From assembly GCF_000717715.1 (NCBI RefSeq), contig NZ_JOAI01000081.1, forward strand, positions 1-17,210: a stretch of DNA of 17,210 nt, read 5' to 3'. The translations under genes were made by a program, and so were the position numbers. The notes beneath the pieces are model-generated. The model was not told the DNA's origin. It did no database searches and saw only the letters and a program-made list of their open reading frames with translations. The stretch comes from Streptomyces sp. NRRL B-24484 (GTDB lineage Bacteria > Actinomycetota > Actinomycetes > Streptomycetales > Streptomycetaceae). Within the stretch, counting starts at the first letter, position 1. Every line of letters starts with the position of its first letter. Positions 8,121 through 15,605 of this stretch are shown piece by piece.

Positions 8121-8474
8121 CCACGGCGCGGCGGCCTTCCCTACCGCGTGGCAGACCTACGGCTTCGCCCTCACCGGCATCGTCGCCGTCCTGCTGGAGA
8201 ACGCCCTGCAGGCCGGCTCCCCCGCCGCGTCCCGACCCGCCCTCACCATCGGCGACGCCGCACTGAGCCTCGCGCTCGACGTCGGCCTGTTCGGCGAGAC
8301 CATCCGCACCGGGTGGTTCCTCGTCCCTGAACTCCTCGGTGTCGCCATGATCATTGCCGGATGCTGACCCTCACCCGGGGGCCCCGCACATCCGCGACGT
8401 CGCCGGCGGACCCGCCCCGCACGCCCGCCGCCCGCCGCCCGGTCACCGGGCGCCGGGCGCCGGGCGACGAGTGA
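7955..8474 (+). pseudogene. C-terminal half of a DMT/EamA-family transporter
   Basis: In the frame one step from the NRPS, sequence resembling the second half of a drug/metabolite transporter appears from about 7955: PGIAATGNAITAALLKSASG, then WQTYGFALTGIVAVLLENAL, LQAGSPAASRPALTIGDAAL and WFLVPELLGVAMIIAGC. The QAGS-PALTIGD-GE-LGVAMIIAGC pattern is typical of the final helices of Streptomyces EamA-like transporters. A TGA interrupts at 8364-8366; one frame over, LTLTRGPRTSATSPADPP continues to a TGA at 8472-8474, so an indel has split the extreme C-terminus. The first half of the transporter is missing: the remnant is joined directly to the NRPS 3' end. No start codon or ribosome binding site serves it, so it is very unlikely to be expressed. 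Confidence 0.72.
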
Positions 8475-8935
8475 GCACGACCCACGGTCCCGCTCCTTCA
8501 CCCCGGACGGACACCGGACGGCAGCGTGATCATGGCCCTCGGTAGGCCGCGTCCGTCCGCCGACTGCGCCGGGCCCGGGAAGAGGCCGTTCCACAACCCT
8601 GGACGGGGCCACCCCCTTGGCCCGCGCCTCGGGCACTGTCCGACCAGATCCGGGCGCTCCCGCCGGCGGACGTCGCCGCAAGCACCGCCGACGACCTCAC
8701 GATCGCTTTGGTGCGGCACATCGTGGCGGAGGAGGAGTACCTGCATCCCGCGATGCGCGAGAAGGCGACGGGCGGGACGGCTCTCGCCGACGAAGCGGCG
8801 GCCGGGGACGGCCGGATCGAGGCGACGCCTCGGGAGCTGGAGCACCACCAGGCCCACGACCCGGGCTTCGACGACCTCGTCGACCGCCTCACGGCCGAGG
8901 TCTCCTCTCACATCGAGACCCAGGAACACCTCGGC
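8471..8935 (+). pseudogene. hemerythrin-like (HHE) protein, broken and truncated
   Basis: A GTG at 8471 opens VSTTHGPAPSP, and a second frame gives GSVIMALGR, which matches the usual start of actinobacterial hemerythrin-like proteins. A third frame, closed upstream at 8543-8545, carries the body: DQIRALPPADVAASTADDLT, LVRHIVAEEEYLHPAMRE, DDLVDRLTAEVSSHIETQEH. These are the helices of an HHE cation-binding bundle, with the conserved His/Glu of the second helix (RHIVAEEEYLHP) present. The helix normally reading like DHARVE here reads GDGRIE, so one metal-ligand His appears lost. The C-terminus is gone: after HIETQEH the frame runs straight into a DNA-repair ATPase fragment. The family role is O2, NO or iron sensing or binding; this copy should not be functional. 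Confidence 0.7.
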
Positions 8936-9812
8936 CACCGGGTCACCTCCATCGACCCCGCAGAGGCCCCCGACGCCACAGCCCGCCAGGAACACGAGAA
9001 GCTCAACTTCGCCCTGCACGCCGGCAACAACGTCATGCTCCACCTCGACGACATCCAGCACACCTCGCCCGAGTTCCTCCAGCGTTTCATCCCGCTGTGC
9101 GACGCCCAACGACGCATCGACGGCGTCTGGAACGACGAAGCCCGCGCGTGGGACCTGCGCGGCAAGCGCTTCGCCGTCGTCATGACCGCCAACCCCTACA
9201 CCGAGACCGGACGACTCTTCCGCGTCCCCAACACGCTCGCCAACCGCGCCGACGTCCACCACCCCGGCAACACCCTCGCCGACCGCGAAGACCTCTTCGC
9301 CCGCAGCTTCATCGAGAACGCCCTCACGTCCAACCCACACCTCGCCCCGCTCGCCACCCGTAGCCCTGACGACCTGGACACCCTGCTGCACCTGGCCGCC
9401 GGCGAACCCGTGGCCCAGCTGCATGACCTGCCCTGGACACCCGTCGAGACCGAGCGGACGGCGGCGGTGCTGGCCAAGGCCCTGCACGTCCGGCAGGTCG
9501 TCCTGACGGTCAACCGCGCCTACATCGACTCCGGCGGGCAGGCGGACCGCACCCGCACCGAGCCGCCGTTCCGCCTCCAGGGCTCCTACCGCACCATGAA
9601 CCGGCTGGCCGCCCACCTTGTCCCCGCCATGGACCACACCGAGGTCGACCGGCGCGTCGACGACCACTACCGCACCCGAAGCACAAGCACTGGGCGCCGA
9701 CGCCGAAGCGCAGATCCTCAAGTACGCCCAACTACGCGGCACCCTCACCCCCGCCCAGGCCGAACGCCGGGCCGCCGTCAAACGATCCCGGAATCCCTTC
9801 AGCGAGGCGTGA
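8936..9812 (+). pseudogene. C-terminal fragment of a large DNA-repair-type AAA ATPase
   Basis: From about 8936 the frame switches family without a stop. It carries a Walker B-like NVMLHLDDIQHTSPEFLQRF, then PLCDAQRRIDGVWNDEARAW, GKRFAVVMTANPYTETGRLF and FIENALTSNPHLAPL. These match, as I remember it, the last 300 residues of the very long actinobacterial proteins annotated as DNA repair ATPases. Near 9675 one base shifts the frame; the true tail continues as PEAQALGADAEAQILKYAQL and ends at the TGA at 9810-9812. The ATPase N-terminus, including Walker A, is absent, so no ATPase activity is expected. The in-frame join to the hemerythrin piece looks like a deletion endpoint, not a designed fusion. 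Confidence 0.72.
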
Positions 9813-9865
9813 CCCGAACCCTGCGAGCTGGGCCGGTGCCTATCTCCACAGCCACACGGAACGGA

Positions 9866-9894
9866 TTGACCAGCCGGTCGCCAGCCCCTACGGC
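9866..9894 (+). promoter_or_regulatory. candidate promoter for the 9959-10964 gene pair
   Basis: TTGACC at 9866-9871 and TACGGC at 9889-9894 are separated by 17 bases, a good actinobacterial housekeeping spacing with a strong -35. Transcription would begin near 9901, in front of the ATG at 9959. It lies just beyond the ATPase remnant. Confidence 0.45.
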
Positions 9895-9958
9895 TGCACC
9901 CGAGCTCCCACCCCGTACGGGCCACGCGTCGACCAAACAGGTACTCGACGGGGTGTCC

Positions 9959-10342
9959 ATGGCCTTCTCGGCCGCCGCCCTCGGCGTCCACAGCACGGCG
10001 AAGGCCGCCGGCGCCAACGTGTCATGGCAGACCCTCGCCATCGACGGCATGGGGGTGGTGCCAGTGGTCGGTGCGCTCGGCAAGGCCGGCAAACTCGCCA
10101 TGGAGGCGAAGACCATCGATCGGGCCGTCACGGCCGGCGACACCTCCGGCAAGTTCGCCATCGGCGCGTCCCTCCACCAGTGGTCGCTGGACCTGTCAGG
10201 GCTGCGGCAAATGATGCCGCGCGACGGCGGACAGGCGGCCCAGAACGTCCCCATCCCCGGAGGCGCGTTCATCACCGGCCTCCAGAACGCGTGGAAAGAC
10301 GGGGCCCAGAAGGACGCCGCCCGAGCTGCCCAGAACGGATGA
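9959..10342 (+). CDS. hypothetical protein, Gly/Ala-rich, possibly secretion-linked
   Basis: The frame is continuous with the ATPase remnant upstream, so the start is uncertain; ATG at 9959 (127 residues) follows a GGGG run six bases upstream and the candidate promoter. The protein begins MAFSAAALGVHSTAKAAGAN, then has DGMGVVPVVGALGKAGKLAM, a stretch of small hydrophobic residues resembling the helical hairpins found in polymorphic-toxin and type VII secretion-associated proteins. The rest is polar (DRAVTAGDTSGKFAIGASLH, MMPRDGGQAAQ, QNAWKDGAQKDAARAAQNG). Sequence just upstream (STKQVLDGV) also looks natural, so it may be the tail of a longer protein cut by the same deletion that truncated the ATPase. 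It is seven bases from the next gene, so the two are co-transcribed. Function is unknown. Confidence 0.55.
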   Translation: MAFSAAALGVHSTAKAAGANVSWQTLAIDGMGVVPVVGALGKAGKLAMEAKTIDRAVTAGDTSGKFAIGASLHQWSLDLSGLRQMMPRDGGQAAQNVPIPGGAFITGLQNAWKDGAQKDAARAAQNG

Positions 10343-10349
10343 ACAGGCC

Positions 10350-10964
10350 GTGAAACCAGACAAACTGGCCAGGAAGCTCGACGGGCGCACCCGCTTCAGC
10401 CACCTCTGCCTCACGGATGCCGAAGCGCTTCCCGGCGAGATCTGGGTGGCCTGGCTCTACGGCTACCACCTGGAGAAGTACGAACCCCGCGATGCCCTCG
10501 CCCGCTCGGGCCCCTGGATGCACCTGGTCCTCGACCCCTCACCACAGGCGCAGGCCCGCGCCGCCTGGATGCGCCACCCGGACCTGCGCCCGGGCGCACC
10601 AGCACCCGTGCCCTGGCACTGCACACCCCCGGGCCAGTGGCCGAAACCCTGGTCGCCTCCCGGCTGGCCCGACGGCTACGGCCCCACCCCGCCCCCCGCC
10701 GCCACCACACCCGCCGCAGCGACCGTACCCCTGTACGTCACATATCCGCCCGCACGGCTCCTGAAGACCGCAGCCGTCCTCGTGACGGTGTGGATCCTCG
10801 GACTGCTCGGTGCCTGGGGTGCAGAACCGGGCGTCCTGTCCGCGGCGAGCGCCGTCTTCGCCATCCTCGTCACGGCCTGCCTCGCCGGCGCCGCGCTGGG
10901 AGCACGTGCCCGACGGCGCGCCGACCTCGAAACTCCGACCAGCCAAAGCGAGGAGCACCATTGA
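10350..10964 (+). CDS. hypothetical membrane protein, proline-rich linker, two helices
   Basis: GTG at 10350 starts seven bases after the preceding stop, so translation is probably coupled. The 204-residue protein has a soluble N-terminal region of about 75 residues (RFSHLCLTDAEALPGEIWVA, HLEKYEPRDALARSGPWMHL), then a proline-rich linker at about 80-130 (PAPVPWHCTPPGQWPKPW and PTPPPAATTPAAAT). Two adjacent membrane helices follow at about 132-182 (LLKTAAVLVTVWILGLLGAW and SAASAVFAILVTACLAGAAL), then a short basic/polar tail ending SEEHH. The frame is intact. I do not recognise the family. Topology is probably both ends cytoplasmic. Pairing with the small Gly/Ala-rich protein upstream suggests an envelope-associated unit; that is inference from adjacency. 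Confidence 0.75.
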   Translation: MKPDKLARKLDGRTRFSHLCLTDAEALPGEIWVAWLYGYHLEKYEPRDALARSGPWMHLVLDPSPQAQARAAWMRHPDLRPGAPAPVPWHCTPPGQWPKPWSPPGWPDGYGPTPPPAATTPAAATVPLYVTYPPARLLKTAAVLVTVWILGLLGAWGAEPGVLSAASAVFAILVTACLAGAALGARARRRADLETPTSQSEEHH

Positions 10965-10999
10965 CGGGCCACACCGTCGAGTTCGACGCCCCTGCAGGT

Positions 11000-12169
11000 T
11001 CACCCAATCCGCCATCGCCCACATGTGGGGCAGGTGCCGTTCCAGGTGGCGACGAGGCGTTGGAGGAGGTCCAGGGCCTGGTAGAAGGTCAGGCCCTGGC
11101 CAGGGCTTTTGGGTGGGACCGCTGTTCGGTGAGGAACAGGTGAGCGGTGCTGGCGAGGGTGACGTGGCGGTGTCAGCCGATGAACGAACGGCCCTCGAAG
11201 TGGTCCAGTCCCAGGCGCGTCTTCAGCTCGCGGTAGTCGTGTTCGATCCGCCAGCGTGACTTCGCCAGCCGGACCAGGTCCTTGGCAGGGATGTCGGCGG
11301 GCAGGTTCGAGATCCAATACCGACCGGCTCCGCCTCGTCCTCCGGCCACTGCGCGGTCAGCCAGCTGAGGGGAATCGTGCCGTCGTCGGCGGGTTTGGGA
11401 CGCCGGCCGGCCAGCCGGACGCGCAGGAGGACGAAGTGCGAGCTCATCGCCGATTTGGATCCCTTGCGCCAGGTCACGCTCTGTCCGGCCCGGCGTGCGG
11501 CGGCCAGTACGTGCTCGCGCAGGGCGAATGGACGGGTGCGGTAGCGCGGCAGCGGTCGCGGACCCAGGCCTCCGTAGGGAGGCCGGTGCGGTTCGGCGCT
11601 CTCGGCGTGCGCGGTCATCTCGCCCTTCGCGTGGAGGACGTAGGCGAGGAAGCGGTCCTCCAGGACGTGCCGGAAGTCGGCGTCCGCGCCGTATCCGGTG
11701 TCCGCGACCAGCACGGCGGGCCGCAGCCCCGTGTCGGAGAGTTCGTCGAGCATCTCCAGCGCGAGGCGCCATTTCGGCCGGTGGTGCCCGTCCCTGGGAT
11801 CCGCACACCGTCCGCCGCTCGGCCCCCTGCGGCCCGTCCCAGGACTCCGGCAGGAACAGGCGCCAGGACAGCGGGCAGGAGACGGTGTCGGATACGGCGT
11901 GGGCGCTGACACCGATCTGGCAGTTGCCGACTTTGCCCGGGGTGCTGGAGTACTGCCGGGCCACCTGTGGGGAGGCCGTGCCGTCCTTGGGGAAGCCGGT
12001 GTCGTCCACCACCCACACCTCGGGCCGCACCGCCCGCACGGCCCGCCGCGCCAGCCGGGCCCGCACCTGTCCGACCGGCCAGGTCGAGGACGTCGTGAAC
12101 TGCTGCAACTGCTGATGGTCGACCCCCAGCCGCTCGGCCATCGCCGGCCCTCATACGACCAGAGAGCAA
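11000..12169 (-). pseudogene. IS701-family transposase, multiply frameshifted
   Basis: On the minus strand MAERLGVDHQQLQQFTTSST (from 12141) and PEVWVVDDTGFPKDG contain the first catalytic Asp. Near 11805 the reading shifts to PKWRLALEMLDELSDTGL and VLVADTGYGADADF, with the second Asp. Near 11335 it shifts back to YWISNLPADIPAKDLVRLAK and RIEHDYRELKTRLGLDHFEG, with the catalytic Glu. A TGA at 11173-11175 then replaces a tryptophan codon (FIG-stop-HRHVTLAS); a last shift gives FYQALDLLQRLVATWNG and the end at 11000. The N-terminal 50 or so residues are reduced to a scrap (LLSGRMRAG). CTAG at 12209-12212 could mark the outer end, since IS701 elements are reported to prefer YTAR targets, but I found no matching duplication at the other end. 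The element is dead. Confidence 0.88.
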
Positions 12170-12212
12170 CCGGCCACACGATGTGACAAGCCACCTAACA
12201 AAGCACTACTAG

Positions 12213-12440
12213 TTAAAGGCGAAACATTTCGATGATCAAATATGGGCCCTTATGGATTGAATCGTATGCACACTTTCATGTGGGGGTCGATGGCTTTGAG
12301 GCTGGAGCGGAGTTTCGAGTTGGTGCCTTCAGGTGACATGGGCGCCGATCTGGGAAGCGGGGGCCGCCTGGGGGTATCCAGTAGTCCTGTACCATCCGCC
12401 CCGCAGTGGATTCGGAATGCGCAAAATGGAGGCAATTAAC
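12213..12440. other. AT-richer leader of the C1 peptidase gene
   Basis: The gap between the IS701 remnant and the peptidase is markedly less GC-rich than its surroundings. It holds a small palindrome (CGAAACATTTCG, 12220-12231) and A/T-rich candidates such as TTATGGAT near 12250, but no hexamer pair I would defend. The promoter of the peptidase gene should lie here. The composition suggests foreign origin. Confidence 0.4.
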
Positions 12441-13313
12441 ATGAAGAACACTGTCAATGGGAAGGGGATGGGGTGGCTCCCGGACCGCCCGGACATTCGG
12501 GACTACACCAAAAACACCAACGGAATCCCCGGACTCGTCGAGCGCACCGGCGTCCTCAAGATGGCGGTGGGCAACCAGCCGGAAAGCGTAGACTTGCGTC
12601 AATTCTGTTCACCAATCGTGGATCAGGGCATGCTGGGTTCGTGCACTGCGAACGTAGCCTCAGGGATCCTGGAGTACTTCGAGATCCGGGCTCACGGGAA
12701 CTTCATGCCCGTCTCGCGTCTTTTCATCTACAAGACAACCCGCGACTTCCTTCAGTGGACCGGTGACACGGACGCCTACCTCCGCTCCACCATGGGTGCG
12801 ATCACGCTGTTCGGCGCGCCCCCGGAGAAGTACTGGCCGTACGACATCTCCGCGTTCGAGACCGAGCCCGCTGCCTTCCACTACGCATTCGCCAGCAACT
12901 ACCAGGCGCTCACTTACTACCGCCTGAATCCGCCTGGCGCGCCGGCGAGTGACCTCCTCGCGGATATCAAAGCGCACGCTGCTTCCGGAATTCCCTCCAT
13001 GTTCGGATTCGCCGTGTACGAGAGCATCCAGCACGCTACCAATGGGGACATCCCGTTCCCGTCCCCCAGCGAAAACCAACTGGGGGGACATGCTGTCATG
13101 GTGGTTGGCTATGACAACAATCGGGCGGTGACAAACCCGCTGGACGGGAGCACCACCACGGGAGCCTTCATCATCCGCAATTCCTGGGGAACCGGCTGGG
13201 GTGACGCCGGGTACGGCTATCTGCCTTACCAGTACGTCCTGCAGGGCCAGGCGGATGACTTCTGGGTGATGGTTAACCAGGAATACCTGGAGACGGGCAA
13301 GTTTGACGCCTGA
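12441..13313 (+). CDS. papain-like (C1 family) cysteine peptidase
   Basis: ATG at 12441 follows TGGAGG eight bases upstream, so it is preferred over the in-frame start at 12333. The 290-residue protein begins MKNTVNGKGMGWLPDRPDIR, with the GW-PD-P-RDY signature seen at the N-terminus of many bacterial C1 peptidases, then SVDLRQFCSPIVDQGMLGSC. That segment gives the oxyanion Gln and catalytic Cys (about residue 71), with the Cys followed by TANV. The catalytic His is in GGHAVMVVGYDN (about 218) and the Asn in IRNSWGTGWGDAGYGYLPY (about 246), so the Cys-His-Asn triad is complete. There is no signal peptide and no long propeptide, so it probably acts in the cytoplasm or leaves by an unconventional route. 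Codon use is less GC-biased than its neighbours, suggesting transfer. It stands alone between IS remnants and has its own terminator hairpin. The substrate is unknown. Confidence 0.93.
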   Translation: MKNTVNGKGMGWLPDRPDIRDYTKNTNGIPGLVERTGVLKMAVGNQPESVDLRQFCSPIVDQGMLGSCTANVASGILEYFEIRAHGNFMPVSRLFIYKTTRDFLQWTGDTDAYLRSTMGAITLFGAPPEKYWPYDISAFETEPAAFHYAFASNYQALTYYRLNPPGAPASDLLADIKAHAASGIPSMFGFAVYESIQHATNGDIPFPSPSENQLGGHAVMVVGYDNNRAVTNPLDGSTTTGAFIIRNSWGTGWGDAGYGYLPYQYVLQGQADDFWVMVNQEYLETGKFDA

Positions 13314-13321
13314 CTGCTGTA

Positions 13322-13348
13322 GCCCCGGTATTGATGCGGGACCGGGGC
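13322..13348 (+). terminator. terminator hairpin of the C1 peptidase gene
   Basis: GCCCCGGT and ACCGGGGC pair perfectly (8 bp) around an 11-base loop, starting eight bases after the peptidase stop. A second weaker hairpin (CCGGC/GCCGG) follows near 13352. Position and strength fit an intrinsic-type terminator without a T-run. Confidence 0.6.
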
Positions 13349-13438
13349 CGACCGGCAGCGAAAGCCGGCAAGAATTCACGGCCGACGCTCAACGACGTCC
13401 AAGCCTGACGGCAAGCGCTGTCCGTTCCCACCTGCATA

Positions 13439-13461
13439 CTGAACCTGAATTCGTGATGTCG
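13439..13461 (+). repeat. left terminal inverted repeat of the IS630 element
   Basis: It begins CTGAACCTGAATTCGTGATG and matches the reverse complement of 14602-14624 at 22 of 23 positions. A TA precedes it. Confidence 0.92.
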
Positions 13462-13525
13462 CTCGGATGGGTGAAGCAGTAGCGTTCGCCTGCTGGTGGA
13501 GGTTCGGTGCCGGTAGTCGTGCGCT

Positions 13526-14735
13526 GTGAGGTATGCGCAGGGCGGCGGTTTGACCGACGCGGAGAGGGCCGCGCGGGAGCGGATCCGGCAGCAGGCCGTG
13601 GAACGCTTCGAGAGCGGCGAGAAGAACAGGGACATCGCGGCCGCGCTGCGAGTGACCGTGCGGTCGGTGGAGCGGTGGCGCCGGCAGTGGCGCGAGGGCG
13701 GGTCGACAGGTGTCGCTTCGAAGGGCTCGCCCGGTCGTCCGAAGCTGTCCGATGCCCAGATCGCGCGGTTGGAACAGGAGTTGGAGCGTGGGCCTCTGGC
13801 GTACGGCTGGGTGGACCAGCGGTGGACTCTGGCGCGGGTGAGGACGTTGATCGGCAGGCTGTTCCACGTCTCCTACACCGTGGAGGGCACGTGGGTCCTG
13901 CTCAGGCGGCACGGCTGGTCCTGGCAGCAGCCGGCCCGCCGGGCGATCGAGCGTGACGACGCGGCCGTCGAGTTGTGGAAGAAGGAGACGTGGCCGCGGG
14001 TAAAAGCGCCGCGGCGGCCCGCGGGGCCTGGCTCGTCTTCGGGGACGAAGCCGGGCAGCCGATGAGGCCGCCGCGTGCCAGGACCTGGGGCAGGCTCGGG
14101 TGCACCCCGGTCGTGCGGGTGCGCGGCCGGGGTGCCGGCCGGGTCTCCATGGCGGGGCTGAGCTGCTACAAGGCGGGTCAGCGGTCCCGGATGTTCTACA
14201 GCTTCCACGTCTACCGCGGCCGCAAGGGCGAGAAGAAGGGCCTGACCTGGCAGGACTACCGGGACCTGCTCATCCGCGCACATCCAGCTCGGCGGCCCCG
14301 ATCGTGCTCGTGTGGGACAACCTCCGTGCCCACCTGATGCCGCCGATGCAGGAGCTCGTCCAGGCGAGTAAGGAGTGGCTGACCGTCTTCCAACTACCCT
14401 CGTACGCACCGGACCTCAACCCGCAAGAGGGCATCTGGTCACTGGTCAAACGCACCATTGGCAACCTCGCCGCCGCCAACCTCGACCAACTCGCCCGAGC
14501 CGTCAAGCGCAGCCTGAAGCAGATCCAGTACCGACCCCACCTCATCGACGGGTGTCTCGCCGACACCGGCCTGATCACGGACGGCTGGCCATCCCCAGGG
14601 CCGACATCACGAATTCAAGTTCAGTACTGGCCCGGATCCGCGCACGGCATTGGCGCATCACCCTGGTCTGGGCTGACGGCGGCTACACCGGCCGCCTGGT
14701 CGACCTCGCCCGCGACGCCTGGCGGATCGCGCTGA
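13526..14735 (+). pseudogene. IS630-family transposase, two frame changes
   Basis: GTG at 13526 opens RYAQGGGLTDAERAARERI, followed by a helix-turn-helix (GEKNRDIAAALRVTVRSVER) and the linker GWVDQRWTLARVRTLIGRLF. At GTA-AAA-GC near 14003 the productive frame moves back by one base to WLVFGDEAGQPMRPPRARTW, with the first catalytic Asp. This position may be a programmed -1 frameshift, because Streptomyces copies with the same break are, as I remember, common. Near 14277-14305 a two-base loss and an extra C move the frame again, to PIVLVWDNLRAHLMPP and PSYAPDLNPQEGIWSLVK, with the second Asp and the Glu. These last lesions look degenerative. The final frame has no stop inside the element and reads through the right inverted repeat into the flanking IS5 fragment, stopping at 14733-14735. 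Confidence 0.85.
14602..14624 (-). repeat. right terminal inverted repeat of the IS630 element
   Basis: This is the inverted copy of the left end with one C/T difference, followed by TA at 14625-14626. The transposase frame runs through it as SRIQVQYW. Confidence 0.92.
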
Positions 14736-14910
14736 CCGTGGTCAGACGCACCGACGACACCACCGGCTTCACGGTGCTGCCCAAGGGGTGGCTGGTGGAG
14801 CGGACGTTCGCCTGGCTGATGCGCTCACGCCGCCTCGCCCGCGACTACGAGGGCCGCACCGACACGGCCGAGGCGATGATCCGTTGGTCGATGACCATGG
14901 TCATGAGCCG
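14627..14910 (+). pseudogene. C-terminal fragment of an IS5-family transposase
   Basis: Directly after the TA that bounds the IS630 element, ARIRARHWRITLVWADGGYT begins, containing the second catalytic Asp of an IS5-type DDE domain. It is followed by GRLVDLARDAWRIALTVVRR, TGFTVLPKGWLVERTFAWLM with the catalytic Glu, and AEAMIRWSMTMVMSR, the usual end of these proteins. After MSR the sequence changes to HAERPRTV and belongs to the opposing gene. The N-terminal half is missing: the sequence on the other side of the IS630 element does not continue it, so a deletion preceded or accompanied the insertion. Confidence 0.82.
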
Positions 14911-15374
14911 TGATCACGCTGAACGACCCCGGACGGTCCTCCGCCAGCCAGCCTCGCGCGGCCAGGCGCTTCACCTTCGACCGTACCCCCCTCGACCTTC
15001 GCCGGGACCGGCTCCAGGCCGAGCGCCGCAGCGAGTTGCCGACAGTCCATCACCTCCCCGCTCCTGCTGACCAGGACGCCCATGAGGCGCTGGTAGTCCG
15101 GCGCCAGAACCGCCGGGAGAAGACCCTCCTGTCATCGCGGCACCACTGAACCAGGGACCCCCGTCCCGGTCCGGGCCGGCCGCTCGCCGGCTTCGGCGAC
15201 CGGCGGCACCTCCGCGTTCTCGCGAGGTTCCGCGAGGACCTCGGCCACCGTTTCACGGGCGATCACGAACCGCTCCCACGCGGCCTCCGTCTCACGCAAC
15301 TCGGACTGAAGGGCCTCCACCCGCTGCCGAGCAACGCGCTCCCGCTCCTCCAGCAGCCCGATCACCGACGGCAT
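14901..15374 (-). pseudogene. IS-associated coiled-coil and winged-helix protein, broken
   Basis: ATG at 15374 follows GGTGGAGG eight bases upstream. The N-terminal 50 residues form a coiled coil (MPSVIGLLEERERVARQRVE, ALQSELRETEAAWERFVIAR), then an acidic/proline linker leads to VPGSVVPR and a TGA at 15132-15134 where tryptophan is expected. The same frame continues QEGLLPAVLAPDYQRLMGVL, VMDCRQLAAALGLEPVPAKV, a winged-helix-like segment. An extra C in the run at about 14985-14990 then shifts the frame; corrected, it reads GVRSKVKRLAARGWLAEDRP and merges into the end of the IS5 fragment. Related proteins beginning MPSVIGLLEER are, as I remember, frequent beside Streptomyces transposase genes, function unknown. 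Stop plus frameshift plus fused end make it non-functional. Confidence 0.7.
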
Positions 15375-15605
15375 CCCGGCGCCTCCACCTAATCAACGAC
15401 ACGACACCTCGTTCCTGCCGCCGAAACCCCGGACCTACGCCTGACCAGCGGAAACACGCTCGCCACTCCCGGAAAGACAACGGCTTCTTAAGCCTGGACC
15501 GTGCAGGGATACCCGGTTCACGACTGAGATGATCTTCATGTGGAGGCTGCGATCACGGCGTCGGAGCCGTCATGGATAGCGCCGCACTCCGGGCTGAGAA
15601 GTCAG

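Larger units (their letters stand above)
13439..14624 (+). mobile_element. IS630-family insertion sequence with complete ends
   Basis: The element is 1186 bp, bounded by 23-bp inverted repeats (13439-13461 and 14602-14624) with one mismatch, and flanked on both sides by TA (13437-13438 and 14625-14626), the target duplication of IS630/Tc1-type elements. It carries one transposase gene on the plus strand. It sits at the broken edge of an IS5-type transposase: the right flank is IS5 sequence, but the left flank is the peptidase 3' region. The ends look usable in trans even though the transposase has coding lesions. Confidence 0.9.

Noticed and set aside
8708..10342. A single 544-residue multidomain protein
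   Set aside because: The frame joins a hemerythrin scrap, an ATPase tail whose real end is in another frame, and a separate downstream gene; there is no unifying architecture.
11000..12186. Plus-strand open frames opposite the IS701 transposase
   Set aside because: Antisense shadows of a recognisable, if broken, transposase.
4011..13313. A polylysine synthetase plus dedicated degrading peptidase system (NRPS with the C1 peptidase)
   Set aside because: The known polylysine-degrading enzymes are of another type as far as I recall, the two genes lie more than 4 kb apart across IS scars, and nothing in the sequence links them.
1806..15134. Recoding of TGA as tryptophan
   Set aside because: Intact genes in the same window (NRPS, C1 peptidase, 10350-10964) use TGA as their stop, and the affected genes carry frameshifts as well, so loss of function explains the pattern.
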